Position numbers and translations under genes: made by a program
Assembly: GCA_963920765.1 (NCBI GenBank)
Contig: OY987246.1
Location: 7,442,501-7,506,500, forward strand
Source of the DNA: Ulota crispa
Lineage: Eukaryota; Streptophyta; Bryopsida; Orthotrichales; Orthotrichaceae
Length of the DNA stretch: 64,000 bases
Direction: 5' to 3'
Notes under the pieces: model-generated
Told to the model about the DNA's origin: nothing
What the model saw: only the letters and a program-made list of their open reading frames with translations
Database searches by the model: none
Shown here: in pieces, positions 11,309 through 23,858 of the stretch
Numbering within the stretch: the first letter of the stretch is position 1
How the letters are laid out: the number at the start of each line of letters is the position of its first letter

Positions 11309-14300
11309 ATGGCGACGCTCACTCGGGATTGCGAGGTTCTGCACTCCGAGGTAAGGATCCTTTTGACAGGCGATTGTGTGAAGCTTGTTCTTGTCAAAAC
11401 TGTTTCACATGCCCTCGAAGTCTCCGTTCGCCGCCATCGGCTTCACCTCAAGCAGAGCTTCAACTTGCGTTTGTTCGATTTCATTTGTTTTTTGACCAAC
11501 ACATGCAGAGAGTGGTCCCGCAACGGAGAAGCGCAACGAGTGAGGAGGCGATGGCGATGGCTATCGCGAGGCTGGACGACGACGACGACGGCGACGAATC
11601 CTCGGTGGTGTCACTTCCGGTTGGAGCATCGACGTCCGGCAGAGTGGAGTCCACGTTTTGGGACGAGAGGTGGCGACGACGACGACGACCTCGTCGTCGT
11701 CGCCGAGTTTGGGCGTCTCCGACGGGCGTGCTTTACGTTGTCAACGTAACATCCAATGCTTTCTTTTCTTTTTCATATTTTGTGTTTGGGTTTTTTTGAA
11801 TTGTAGATCTTGCTTTAATCGCAATCGTTGCTGTGTTGTGTTAAGCTGCTGTTGTGTTAAGCTGCTGTTGTTTAGGTTCTCTTGCTGTTCGTGATGGCTT
11901 TCGGTAACAGTACCTTAGCTAATTCCAACATATTTTAGTACGTGTTTTCTTTCATACTATAAGATTATTAAGGGCATAATTTCATGCAGGTCAGGAATGG
12001 TAAAACAACTCATAATCAACAAACAAGTTTGCAGTGTTTCTAGGTTTCTAATTCTGGGTCCAATATGAGAAGTTTGCTCTAAGTTTGTGAATTTTTAAAA
12101 TGCACACCAAAAACTAACTTGGGCAATGCAGTTCAAGAGAATGTACACCCTCATAAGCTACGTTTAGTAGAGCTTCTATTTGCCATAAACCATTGGGGGG
12201 AGAAGTTTTTTGCATTCATTTACAAGGCTGGTTTATGATGCAGAATTAGGAGTATGAGAAATGTTACACAAGTTTTCTGCTTAATCAAGCATTATGCATC
12301 TCATCCATTGATGCTAACTTTTGTTTGTCCTTGACCACAAAATTCCCCCCTATGGTTTACGCTGGGTAATGGTCGACTCATCGGGCATTCTGCCAACGAA
12401 AAAGGAACAAAACTTCCTTGTTGGGCTTAGCCTTTGTCATCGACTTTTTTTTGATTTTATTGCGTAATGTCCTCTTTGTTGAGCATTATTCTGTACTTTT
12501 GTGTTTCCTAGAAGTTGAGGTTGAAACCTTTGAGTGCAGCGGCCCTGTAATTTTGAGTATAACGAGCTGGAGCAAGGTAGAAATGTAGAAGAGAATGTGT
12601 CGATTGACGTCAAACACACCGGTGAGAACCAAGTTTTAAGTTTTTTCTTTAGGGGTTTTTGAAGTTGTTTTGCTGTTTTTTTTGGCATCTGAGTGAGTGA
12701 GTGAATGTGTAGTCTCGACATGTTTTGAGCAAGGGAGACTGGGAGAGGCGAAGTCCATCCTCATGACCACCTCTCACGAATTGGGTACCAACCACATGTT
12801 GACAACGCACTATGTGAACAATCTCAACGGAGGTATTGCTTGAACCTTTTTCTCTTGAAAAGCATACAAAGATTTCCAACTTGGAGCAAATTGGTGACAA
12901 AAAGATATATTCTTTCACTCAAACCGTTCCTATAATTCTTTATTAAAATTTAAAAAGTAATTACACATTCTAATAGTTAAGAAAAAGGTACAAGAGGTAT
13001 GAAGATTCGAGGAGTAGATTATTTTTCCTCACATGCCTTTGTTCCATGCCAAGTGCAATTTTGCATGCACTAGTATGCCATGTTCATCAATGTTTATCAA
13101 CATTTTTGTGACTCTAAATTGCTATATACAACTTGAAGTCACCTCACCTCAAGCAAGCATCTTGTAGATTGAGAATAGATTAGTGTTAAGCTAGTGGTAG
13201 ATCAGTGGTAGATCGATGGTGGACTTTTAGTGACTTCAAGAGCTTTCTAATTGTGACTTCAGTCTTTTTGATAGTTTTCTTTGTACTACCGCTTCTACTT
13301 GTTTGATTCACCTCAAATTTTCAACACCTTTCATAACCCCTTCGTGTGCTTTCAAAATAAGTAATTTGTTTTAAATTTGGAGACGTGTTGATTGTGTGGG
13401 GAAGGATCTAAGTGATGAATGGATCCTTTTGTCCCACTCTACAGTACAGGAATTTCCTTTGGTCAAATTTTAATTTATTTTTGGATCAACACATGCAATA
13501 TTTTTCATTGATTTTGGAAATACAAGGAAATTGATTACAAAATGTGTCAATAGAAACCCATCTATTCAGTTAGAAATCAGGCTCTATTTAAACTGTAATT
13601 TCTGCAATATGATCAATCAGTTTAGTCTTCTTTTAAATTCCATAAATCTTTGGCTGACTTAGGGGTTTGTGGCCTTTGCTAATAGGTTATGAATACTCCT
13701 GCAACACGTCGCATGCCATACTTCCAGCCTCCTCCAGGCTTTACACATGGTACGTTGAGCTCACTTTGAAAAACCTTAACTAAGTCTCACATATTTTCAA
13801 GAGGGAAAGACTTTGAACTTCTTCAATGAGATTAGCATGGATTTTGCATTATTGTCCAACTTCCCTTTGTTTTTTTGTCCAGTTTGAATTTGACATCAAT
13901 TGGAGATCCTACACTTGAAGTGGAGTTAGAGCAAGAGAAACAACCCAACAAGGTTAGGTCTAGCTTAAGCCCAAATCCCATTTTATGATTTTCTTTAGCA
14001 GTTCTGAGTTTTTGAATTTCATCTAGTTATTGACCATCAAATGCGACGTTCTCTATTAACTCTATTGATATATAATTTAAACCCCATTTGAATGATCTTT
14101 TGCACTATAAAATCAGCCTTGCATACTCAGCAATCTGTGGGGTTTTTTGTACCAGATGTCGGAGATTGTTCTTGCCAATTTACGTACTGGAGAGAAATTT
14201 CTAAAGTTGCAATCCAAGAATAACATAACAGACAACGTAGCACTGAGTAATACCTACATTACAGATTTGAGGTATTAGAAGAAAGAAGTACCTTTGTGGA

Positions 14301-16916
14301 AGTTGTAGCAATTATTTTTCAGAATGTTCTATAATGTTCTAGAATTTTCCTTCTTCCATCCTGGCTAGAGTGTCGGTTTTTGGACGTGAAGATACCCTGG
14401 TTTGATGGCCTTTTAATTTACAACTGCAGGAGAAAACACTCGGTGAAACTGGCAGCTGCTTTGCCGCTCTGGGGCTTTGCAAATCTCTCAAATAGGTGAG
14501 ATAAATTCCCTTCCCCTTATTCCTTTGCACTGAGGTAGAGGATATTAAAATTGGTATAAACCTTTTATAGAGAAAACATCCTTAAGAACCATGATTGTGC
14601 GCAAGTAATACTTGATATCTTACTTACACACACACAAATTCTGTCCAAATCTAAGTGAAATTCAAGAGTGGCATTTGAATATTGTATGCAAAGGTTAGAA
14701 AGGAGTCAAATTCAATTGACCATAATTTCAATGTCTTAACGCTGAATATTTTCCAGCAAACGTCTACTACTTCTGAATGTCTTATGGCACACGATTGGGT
14801 ACATGCTTGCTTTTGGGTTGTCCTACCTTAATTGACCCATGTCACCAATTCCAGCTCATCTAGTCATCCACTTAATTGGTTGGACTTGGATTTAATAAAC
14901 AGTGTGAGTATGACATGGCATAACATATATGGCTAGTGACCTTTGAATGAAAAAATAGGTTTGTTTGCTATCCTATTCATTGTGTTGTACAATAGTTATC
15001 TTTCATAGTAGTGCAAGAAGGCTTGAGATTGAATTGTAGGTTGTTTCCAAGAAACCTGCATAGAGGTTCAGCAAAATGGTTCAACTAGTTTGTTGAATAG
15101 GCAATTGGGTCCCTCTATCTACATGGGTTCAAGCACTTATAATTGTTTTGTAGTTTATAAGAAGATATTCCTTTTTGAGGACTTTTCATTTATACAAAAA
15201 TCTTAAAACACACTATTTTTAAATACCAGGCCTTCTTGCACTACCATAGAGAATCAGAACTTGATATTAGAATATGATTTTACGACATTTTGATTCTTGT
15301 AGTACTCAAAGTGATCTCCCCTCACCTCTATAATAGCAATCTCTCAATGAAAAGCACACTCCTACTTACTGGTTATAATGCTTAATTAAATGCAATATGT
15401 TTTGCTTAAAAACGCTAATGGTATTGAATTGGTTTTTGCATGTGCAAGCCAGTTTCACCACCGATTTTCAAGAGAGTTATGAGATCTGCTGTAAGGCTCG
15501 GCAACAGATTGATGAACAAAACATTCTCAAGGCTGAATTTCTTAGAAACAACAACCAAACAAGGTATGTATTGCTTGAACAACATTATGTTAAGTTTTTT
15601 TTTGCTTTTTTCTTATGTATTACAACAAGGGTCACAAATGTTTATGGGAACTAGAATGTAGCCAACTCTAGTGTCTTAGCACTTGACTTGTATTCAACAA
15701 ATATAGTATCCAATGCACTTGTTTGCATGTGTTGTTGTTTATTTTATTTTATTAGTGGCTATGTTAAATTGAGTGTTGCATGCAGTGTGCTAAAGCTTGT
15801 GGTGGGCACATGTTATCCTTCGTGACTTGGTGTGACATGCACCCACTACAAAGCTGGAACAGACATACTCATGGGTGGTTCACACTACATCCCACATCCC
15901 ACGTTGCACCAAAATCTCAGAATTGTATTAGTTGAGAGCCAAAAGTTGGGGCTGGGCAATTCACAGCATATCCCAAGTCCCACGTCTTTATTGATTATAG
16001 TTTTGCCTATGTGACAACACCTTTTGGAAGTTGTGGCGTCAAGAAAGTGGGATTTTACTCAAGGTTTGGGTGGACCATTTTGTTAATACTTTTGCATAAA
16101 ACATTCATGACTTTCCTTAGTACTCCTTTCTGCTCTCAATAACCCAACAAAGCTTGCGTTGATCGTTGAGGTGGAACTTCATAGATGGACCGTGGGACGC
16201 AGTGTGAATCACCCCTCAACGTAGAAGTGTAGATGCTTTAAGTGTTGTCATTGACTCTAGTAAAAAATGTTATGATCTCAATGGTGTTGCTTTACAAAAT
16301 AAGCTTACTTTCTTTTGGCTTTTTTTTTTGCAGCGTTGCTTTACAAGATTGGTTTAGTTTCTTTTGGATCTTTTTGGCCTTTTTTTGCAGTGTGGAGATG
16401 CAGCATGTTGCTCAAGGCACCAGTGACGTTGCCGTGAAGCTCATAAGAAACATACAGGGCACTACGCAATTCAAAGTGACCTCTTCACATACAAGGCAGG
16501 CCAATTGCTGGGGATGGAGCTTCAGGTTCGAAACTTGCTTGAAATTATGAAAGAGACAAGTGCAGATTTGGTGATGAAAACCATCATTATTTTCTCATGT
16601 TTTAGTAACCCCCTAACAGAAGTTGTGCAATAGACAGCAATAGAGAATTAAAAGTCTATAACTTTAAGGAATACCTTTTGAAGAGACTCTAAGAGACTGC
16701 TGACTTTGGAATTTTGGCATTTTTTTTAGGGTTTTGTTCTCTCTCTCTCTCATCAGCTGGTGATTCATGTGTGCACACAGAAAGGTTTCAGGTGAGGCAT
16801 ACTCGGTGGGAATGGAGTGGAAGCGTGAAGTGGCCCCTGACAAATTTCTTTTACTTCGCACATCCACTCAAAATCGGAGTTGCACTGTGTACACCGAGCT
16901 GCGCAGACCATTCTAA
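11309..16916 (+). CDS. Unrecognised eleven-exon gene, about 374 residues
   Basis: Exons inferred from splice sites and unbroken phase: 11309..11350, 11509..about 11736, 12540..12576, 12713..12832, 13686..13749, 13883..13952, 14156..14271, 14430..14495, 15453..15563, 16391..16525 and 16781..16916. Total 1125 nt, divisible by three, ending in TAA. Readable segments: MATLTRDCEVLHSE; an Asp-rich stretch (ARLDDDDDGDESS); FEQGRLGEAKSILMTTSHEL; LEVELEQEKQPNKMSEIVLA; GEKFLKLQSKNNITDNVALS; RKHSVKLAAALPLWGFANLS; a helical, probably coiled-coil part (QQIDEQNILKAEFLRNNNQT); and the C-terminus EWKREVAPDKFLLLRTSTQN..VYTELRRPF. No targeting signal or transmembrane segment is evident. I cannot name the family. 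The end of exon 2 and the frame of exon 5 are the least secure parts; an alternative exon 5 frame reads RRMPYFQPPPGFTH. Introns 8 and 9 contain inverted-repeat elements. Confidence 0.6.
15009..15244. mobile_element. Small inverted-repeat element in an intron
   Basis: Ends TAGTGCAAGAAGGCTTGAG and, read inward from the right, TAGTGCAAGAAGGCCTGG. CATAG flanks both sides (15004..15008 and 15245..15249). It is a non-coding MITE inside the intron between the exons ending 14495 and starting 15453. The superfamily is not clear from a 5-bp duplication. Confidence 0.6.
15873..16215. mobile_element. Inverted-repeat element in an intron
   Basis: Left end GGGTGGTTCACACTACATCC and right end, read inward, GGGTGATTCACACTGCGTCC. 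No clear target duplication. It lies in the intron between the exons ending 15563 and starting 16391. Related sequence occurs near 6225..6290. Confidence 0.55.
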
Positions 16917-19317
16917 TGTGTTTGTAGATTCACTTTCTTCACAAACACAAGACTCTTCAGCAAAGCTGTTGTGAAAATATCCAAAGGAGGAAGCTACTCT
17001 GAGTGCGGAGAAAAACGAACACTCCAGCTTGTGATATCATACTTGTACATAACTTCGTTAGTGTTTCATCACAAACAGGAGTTTCCACAAACAGTGATAT
17101 CAGCATAGAATTTTTTTTATCATAAACTCAGATTTCATTCAAACATTCTGAGAGAATAGGGGTAGGGGTAAGGTAGAAGCACCCAAATGTGACACTTCCC
17201 TCAGGTGTGGTAATCTGGAGGGTAATGTAATGGCATGTGCTTGTTAGGAAATGGGTACAGATCTAAGCATAATTGATTTCAGAATTTTCTGAGATCGTAT
17301 GAATAAATTATGAATTGTTGAAGGTAACTCCCTAGATTCACCTATTGTGGACATTAGACCTTTGAAAAATCAACAACAACAAGACCATGTCATGACAACA
17401 AAAGAGCATGTCACACCCAATCAAAAACTATTACCTACACAATTTCTATTCCCTTATGTCAACTTGAGTGTCTGATTTGGGTGCATTCATGTCTTGTTTG
17501 GGTGCAAGAGTGTCTACTTAGATTTAATTTTAGATGTCGCAGAACGGCTAGTGTTGCAATTGGGTGTTCTTACCTTAGTCACACCTTATTCACCCCATTC
17601 TCAATTGTCTATGTACGTGGCACTCTCTCCTTGATTTGCAAAGTTCCCATTCTTTGAAGATTGAGAAGTTTTTTTCTTGAATCCAGAGGAGAGGAATAGG
17701 AAGAATGGGCATGAAGAAGTTTTAGCACATGAAGTTTTTACCAATGCGTGTGTCCTTTTTGTCTCCCTCTTCTTGTTTTCACCCTCCTTGTAATTGGAAA
17801 CCTCAATTGAGTGTGTGAATGCAACATGCAACTTGCTTTCTTATTGCATCACCATTTTTGAGGTAAACTCATTCTCCATTCTCCATTCTCTACCGCCCAT
17901 AAAAGGGGAGACATACCTTCTTCATAGAAGTTTCATCTTTGGAGAAAGTGCGAGTACCCCTAATGTAAATGACAATTTAAGCTTCTTATGTTTCTCTCGT
18001 AAAAGGCAAAACTGGTTTTGCAACTTGAACAATCTTAACAAAAACGTCCACTTTTACATAGTGGCGAGCTTCTCCGGAGAATCCAAAACCAAACATCAGA
18101 TCTCAAAGGACATGTATCTAACTTCCACAAACCATGAAGGTCATTTGACTTAATATGCAGAAAACAAGTAAACATTTGACCAATTTTGGGATTTGTGGGT
18201 TTGTAGACTATTTATGGTGAGTAAGTTGTGAGAAACTTGAGATTTCCTTGTTTTCTGTTGTTTTGAGAGCGGAAGAGCCGCAAGAAATTGCTAGTGAGAG
18301 TTCCTTGAAGCCGGTTGTTTGGAGGCATAACGGTACAGTAGCTGAGAGTTGGGGTGCGAGCAAAAAAACAGTATAGTCATTCTAAAAAATTTAGGTGAAT
18401 TGAAAGGGAGCAAACAGACCTGGATTAGTAAATGTTTAGGTAAGAAAACATGGCCAGGCATTATAGATCTAGTTGGTCGTCAACTTGGATTTCCGTTAGA
18501 TTTGACGAGAGAGTAAAAAGTGTCACTTGAGCTCCACGTCTCTTCACCGCTTCCACAGGTTGCAGCGCTGCTCCCATCTGAACTCGAGAAATCCCTGAAG
18601 GAAAAAGCGTCGGTGCAACAAAACTGCAGCAACAATATTCAATACGTAGTTAGTGTAATTTTTTTCCCCAAAACAGATTTTTTTGCTATGCACCAGAATT
18701 ACAAAATAGAAAAATATCGGAAAGATGATTTGAATCAAGCAAACACCACCAAAGCTTTTGCAGATGGCTTTATCTAGAATCGACTCACTTAGATAAGAAC
18801 GATCTCTATTGACAAGGTTGCAAATTCAAAACATGGAGCAGATGATACAACCCTCTAAGAAACGATTTTAATAAGAGTTGATTTGTGTTTTACAAGAGTG
18901 ACATAACCCTAAATTTTGATCAACATGGAAGGTCATGCTAAAACGTTCACTGGTTTCATTTCGATGCACTTTTCAGGAATTTCTACATGAATGGGATGAA
19001 AAACAACGTTGTTTAGTGATTTTCGTGTGGTACGCACCAGAAACATAACTTATGTATAAAGCTTTTCTTCGTCCCCAGTATCCTGGAATTCGTGACAAAA
19101 ACATGAAACTTGGAGGCATGCTTTTGAATTTAAAAGACTCAGATGTCCAAGCCTGTTTCGTTCTTTCTGTATTTCTGAAATTCTGACAAAGACCAGCCAG
19201 GGGGTAAGTATTTGAAGAAAGCACACCAAGCCTCAACATGATGCAGTCCAGAATTTTAAACATCAAAATTTATTCCAACAACAATGGTCCAACACTTGCC
19301 AAAGATTTGAGTATCTG
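16917..19317. other. Intergenic spacer
   Basis: Contains the dispersed repeat at 17565..17960 and the 5' flank of the gene at 19318. A short plausible exon-like stretch at 18558..18640 (VAALLPSELEKSLKEKASVQ, after a CCACAG acceptor) could belong to an unrecognised transcript, but it has no partner exon I can join to it. Confidence 0.4.
17565..17960 (-). repeat. Dispersed repeat R3, copy 1
   Basis: Inverted relative to 61806..62245. Shared blocks include GTCACACCTT.TTCACCCCAT, AGTGCCA or its complement, CACCCTCCTTGTA and the CTCCATTCTCCATTCTC run. The start of this copy, TTAGTCACACC, corresponds to the terminal motif seen at the ends of the other copy. Confidence 0.7.
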
Positions 19318-21892
19318 ATGGCGGAACATGGAGCTGGAGAGCAAGAATGCACAATTGACAACAGCCAGACATTTCAAAGCAAAAGTCAAGGTGCTGTGAA
19401 GATACTGGACAATCCACAATGGACAATACGCAAGAGCAACATGGGGCTTTTGGAAACCTACCAGTTTGAAGCCCGCGCAGGAGAACCACCAACACGAGAT
19501 TTGAAGGGAGGAGCTTGCACGCTCCACTTAGAGAGTGGTTCCTGTGGTGTACCCGCACTTCCCAGCCCTCTCAACTTCGCTAGTAACTGCCGGTGTCAAT
19601 GCACCTGTTCTCAATGTCCTCCACAACAGCCTTGCCCTCCACAACAGCCTTGCCCTCCACAACAACTTTGCCCTCAGTCTCCTCCCGATTACAACTCATA
19701 TCCTCCCTGGCCTGGCCCAGTTGAATCCTGTCTCCCTGGGTTACACCAAAAATACCGAGACTTCTATCCAGACTGCAAAGAAACACACCTCGCAAGTGGT
19801 TACCGAAACGTTGTAGAACATGATGACCTGTATTTACCTCCGTCTCGTCCCGTGAGTGCAGCGTCAAACTACTGCATTAGGCCTACGTCGTCAAGATCCT
19901 GGTCTCCGCCTTCCCCACCGCCACAGAAATGCCACTGTGGTGCCGCACAATACCGAGTTTCACAACCGCGTCCAACGTGGGACATGCCGGAGTCAAAGCC
20001 GTGCTTTCAAACTTTCTTCCAAGCGTCTCCCAGTCCTCAAGGGTCATCTCCCAGACACCCCAGCCGCTGTGAGTCCTCCCTCTACCTTGCCGACACGCCA
20101 CAAGCATCGCCGCGGTATCATCATCAACCCCGTTCAAAGTCCACTTCGCCGTCGACCAGACATGTGACGGTGAATATCAGCTGTCAATGCAGTCCTAGAA
20201 TCGTACGCAAGTCGTTCCAGACACAAAAATCAGGAGACAGCTCCCCGCTCTCCTCTTACAACCTCGAGCTTTCTCCAGATCCCTCACCTCACTCGCATCG
20301 AAGACGACGCCCCTCGCCTTGCAGTCCAGCTTATTATCCAGCTTGTTATGCTACCAACAAGTCCATGGATCCATCAGCAGGTCGGAACTTGAATCCGTAT
20401 GCAGCAGAGCTGGTGAGGGTGGAGAAACACGTGCTGTGCAACTGTGGTGCGCAACGGGAGTCTCTTGATCAGCCGTATACCAGAAGGGCGAGTGTTAACC
20501 CGGGTATGTATGACGACTCTGGTGCTTCCATTCGGAGAGTGTTGCGTCCGGAGAGCCCGCTTGACTTGGCTCGAAGCTCAAGGCGCCTGGAATGCACCTG
20601 CCAACAACACCACAAACCAGCAGGTCAGAAAAGCTACCCCACTCAGTTGCCATTTCCCATGCACATTGCGTCACGTTCGCAGTCGCCAGCACAATCCAGC
20701 CTTTCCATTGCGCAACACGGCTCGGAGGACACGGATCTCAACATTACGACATTCCTCAACGAAGTGAAGCGGATCTTGACTTCGGATGTTCCGCCGAAGT
20801 TAAGTCCACACGTTCGAACACAAGACTATAACTCAAGGAAACCAGAGTCTCCTTCGAGAGAATCAGATTCCTCGACGAGACGAAGTAAAGACAGGAAGTC
20901 CATGCTTTCTTCGAGTGGGCGGACTGCAACTTGGCAAGAAGAGGACCGGCCGTCCACAGACTACTTCGCCAGAGTGAAGTCGACGTTGAAATCAGCAGTG
21001 CCAGTGATTGACTTCGCATCCGGCACTGGAAGAACAAACAGGACAACAGCAAGGGATAATTTCCAATTCAGAGCTCCAGATTGGGAGCAAGGGGGAATTC
21101 CTTCCAGCGGGAGGACCACGGAGAGGAAACAAGACTGGGAGATTGTTTCAAGCGGGAGAAGGACAACGGATCGGAGACAAGCAGAATGGGAGGAATCATC
21201 AAAGTATGGTTCGAAGTTTCCATCGACAGCAAGAACAACAGATCGCAAACAATGGGAGTTTCCATCACACCTGGACTGGGAGTTCCCCCTGAGAGCAACG
21301 GATCGGAAGCAAGAGTATGCCTCGTGCGTCAGGACGACCGAACGGGGCAGTTCGCCGATCATCGTCACTCCCACTCCCAGAAACTCCGGTCCAAATTCTG
21401 CCAGGGCAGGACCTGAGGCACCTGGAAGGCCGAAAACGGCTTCGACTGGAATCAACTGCGAGGCTCACGCGCTCCAAACTGCAAATGGTCGGCATGACGA
21501 TGCCACGTCACGTGCGCAGCAAGCTAAGGTCTCGCCACCCTCGGAGTCTGAGGAGGAGTATCACCGACACGGCACGGCCGTCGTTCCCAAAGCTGCAGAA
21601 CCAGTGAAGCGTAGTTTCAACAAACGGGACTGTGCAAGGCAGCCTAATCGAGATGTGATCCGGCAATGCTGCTGTGGAATGTGCAGGAGCACCTACTCTA
21701 GGAGCCATTTCACGACGAAATGCCCGTTCTGTGCAAACGTGCATTCCTGCTGCTGTGGCATGTGCAGTTGCCCGTTTCCATCATGCACCAGCAAGTCCCC
21801 GATCCTCGACTCTTCCAACACTTCTAACTACACGTCCAGCGTGAGTTCTCCGGGCAATGACAAGCTGCCTTTGCACAACAACAACCACAACC

Positions 21893-21927
<35 letters not shown>

Positions 21928-22404
21928 AACAGCAGCAACAACAACAACCATCCAGGCTTTTCATCACGGCCGAAGTCTCTGTCTCCGATGCGAAGGACGT
22001 ATCTCGCAGGGCTTGACAAAGGATACGGCCAGCGCTCCAGGTCGTCCAGAGCCAAGTGCAAGCTCCCGCCGAGAGCGTTTGAGCCGAGTCCAAGAGCGCT
22101 GCTGGAGTCTTTCCACAACTACTTGAAGTCGGAGTCTCGACGTGCAAAGGCCGGCCCCAGTCCGAACCGGCGATGCTCTGACCGGCGATCTTCACGTTGG
22201 TTTCCTGATCGGCACTGCTCGCAGCAGGCGATGCGGGTGAGTACACGCAAAGCTTTACGAGGACCGCTCCAACAACAGCAAGCACCCTGGGGCACCCATC
22301 CACTCTTGCTGTCGTCCAAGCCATCAAGCACTGAGTATCGTCTGCCCTACACCGGCTCCCACCGCGGCTGCTGCTGCCCACGATGCGTCAACGGAAAATT
22401 GTAG
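19318..22404 (+). CDS. Large Cys/Ser/Pro-rich protein with CCCGMC modules (unknown function)
   Basis: One uninterrupted frame of 1028 codons from a real ATG, with higher GC than the flanks. Low-complexity Ser/Pro/Arg-rich composition suggests a largely disordered protein. Cysteine clusters punctuate it: CRCQCTCSQC followed by three PCPPQQ-type repeats near residues 95-120, KCHCGAAQ near 207, ISCQCSPR near 286, CNCGAQ near 383, LECTCQQHH near 445. A duplicated QCCCGMC...CPFC / SCCCGMCSCPFPSC block near 782-826 and a terminal GCCCPRCVNGKL follow. Paired CxC/CxxC motifs could bind zinc. Residues about 595-690 hold at least five degenerate repeats of the type RTTDRKQ-WEF. An Asn-rich run of about 25 residues (near 860-885) comes from an AAC microsatellite. 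No signal peptide, membrane segment or catalytic domain is visible and I recognise no family. An upstream non-coding exon is possible. Confidence 0.75.
21881..21950 (+). repeat. AAC trinucleotide microsatellite within coding sequence
   Basis: Nearly pure AAC repeat with a few CAC and AGC interruptions, encoding an Asn-rich tract. It is likely to be length-variable between individuals because the longest uninterrupted run is pure. Confidence 0.9.
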
Positions 22405-23411
22405 CCCGGTGCGATCCAACAACAAGTCCCGGCGTCAACCTCTGATAATTCTGCATACTAATGACTGTTCAACCTCTACTGAAATGACGCTCATGGTTAT
22501 GGCGAACGGAGCAATCAATGCAACACACGATCCTGACAAACCTCAACGCCGGCTTGCCACCAAAAAACAGCTGCCTTCGTGTAAATCCGTGTGAATCCCT
22601 GGTGATAGCTAAGTACCTCGGTGAATCTGCATCTCAAGCATGCCAGGTTCAATCGATATGGAGTTGTGGAACGGTACGTGGAATCTGCTTTTCATTACCT
22701 GAGTTTCATCATTCAGCTGGGATTTTGATGCACATAATTTATAAGATCTGTATTAACTGGGAGTCGTAAGATGCAGGTAAACGAGGAGGAGCTCAGGAAG
22801 CACGTTGGAGAACTTACGTGGTTTTCCTCTTCGTACAGAAAACGACTTGGTACATTTTCCTCCGTATGTCAATAATGATTCCTCTTTGCCAATCCTGTTC
22901 TGTTTTTCAGGTAATCCAATCAGTCTTTTAGTAGCAGCAATCTTAAGTAAAAAAGGATCTCTGATCCTCACGCTGGATGGTTCTCACCGCAGGGAAGACT
23001 GGTTTGCTCTCTCAAGTATCGATTGAGCGAGAGACTCTCCAACCAGTACTTTAGGTTCTCAGGACTTGGTACCGTAACCTCCAATGGAATCTGAACCACG
23101 TGTAATCTCCATGAAGAAGTTCGAGTTTCGAAAAAAACTGAGGTTTGATGTTCATGCCACAGATCCACACCGCATTACAATACAACAGAAGAGGGACTCT
23201 GAACGCCATGAAAGACCTCGGCATTGAGCAAGGTGGTGCCAAATGATATATACATCACGCAACTTTTCTGATACCAAATTCTTGCTCGAAAAGTGGATTT
23301 TGTAACTGAATCTCAATGCTAACACTTCCAGAAACGTGTCGGTATTGAACAAGGTGCGTGTATCACGATCAGATTCTTGATGAAAACCCTAAAATCCTAA
23401 AACCCTAAACC
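22405..23411. other. Intergenic region between convergent genes
   Basis: Lies between the stop of the Cys-rich gene (plus) and the stop of the folate gene (minus), so it should hold both 3' UTRs. No further gene is supported. Confidence 0.5.
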
Positions 23412-23426
23412 CTAAAACCCTAAACT
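23383..23426. repeat. Short interstitial telomere-like repeat
   Basis: About five units of CCCTAAA or CCCTAAAA type in tandem. It overlaps the 3' end of the adjoining minus-strand coding region, so the last codons and stop are built from TTTAGGG units. Confidence 0.85.
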
Positions 23427-23858
23427 TTGATCTGATGATGACTTGTTATGAGAGCTCCGAAATATTTCTACACCCAAGTAATCGAGGACACCTTCCACGG
23501 CCACGTGAGGCTTGCACACCTTGACTCGAACATCAGAGACCGAAGGGTGCGTACTCAAGAGCGCCTGCGCAATCGCGCTCGCTACGGATTCCACCAGCTT
23601 GAAAGGTGGGCCTTCCACAATGCCCTTGATCTGCTTGTAAATGTCCGCGTAGCTCACGGACTGCTCAATGTCGTCGCTCTCGCCTGCGCGGCGAAGATCC
23701 ATCCACGCGTCCACGTCCACTAAGAACTTCTGCCCGAGCTTGTTCTCCTCGGCGAACACGCCGTGGTGGCCGTGAAACAGCATCCCCCGCAGCAGCAGTC
23801 GGTCTCTGTTCCCGGGAGTGCAACCGTCTCCCGCTCCACAACTGCTGCACGCAGCCAT
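23412..23858 (-). CDS. FOLB: Dihydroneopterin aldolase (folate synthesis)
   Basis: 148 residues. The enzyme converts 7,8-dihydroneopterin to 6-hydroxymethyl-7,8-dihydropterin and glycolaldehyde in the pterin branch of folate synthesis, which is cytosolic in plants. Family landmarks: LLLRGMLFHGHHGVFAEE (21-38), with the Glu after GV; VSYADIY (68-74), with the conserved Tyr; FKLVESVA (86-93), with the pterin-anchoring Glu; and VKVCKPHVAVEG (112-123), with the catalytic-type Lys116. An intron acceptor (TTTTGCAG) lies just before the chosen ATG, so upstream exons are probably 5' UTR; the frame stays open upstream without an obvious targeting sequence. The length is normal for plant FolB. Oddity: the terminal SLGF-stop is encoded by telomere-like repeat, so the extreme C-terminus may be recent. 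Confidence 0.92.
   Translation of the reverse strand: MAACSSCGAGDGCTPGNRDRLLLRGMLFHGHHGVFAEENKLGQKFLVDVDAWMDLRRAGESDDIEQSVSYADIYKQIKGIVEGPPFKLVESVASAIAQALLSTHPSVSDVRVKVCKPHVAVEGVLDYLGVEIFRSSHNKSSSDQSLGF

Noticed and set aside
11197..11799. 200-codon plus-strand frame covering the first two exons of the 11309 gene
   Set aside because: A GTAAGG donor and a CAG acceptor split the region, and the downstream exons only join in the spliced frame. The last part of exon 2 is in this frame, the first part is not.
21824..22381. Cys-rich minus-strand frame opposite the large gene
   Set aside because: The poly-Cys run is the antisense of the AAC microsatellite.
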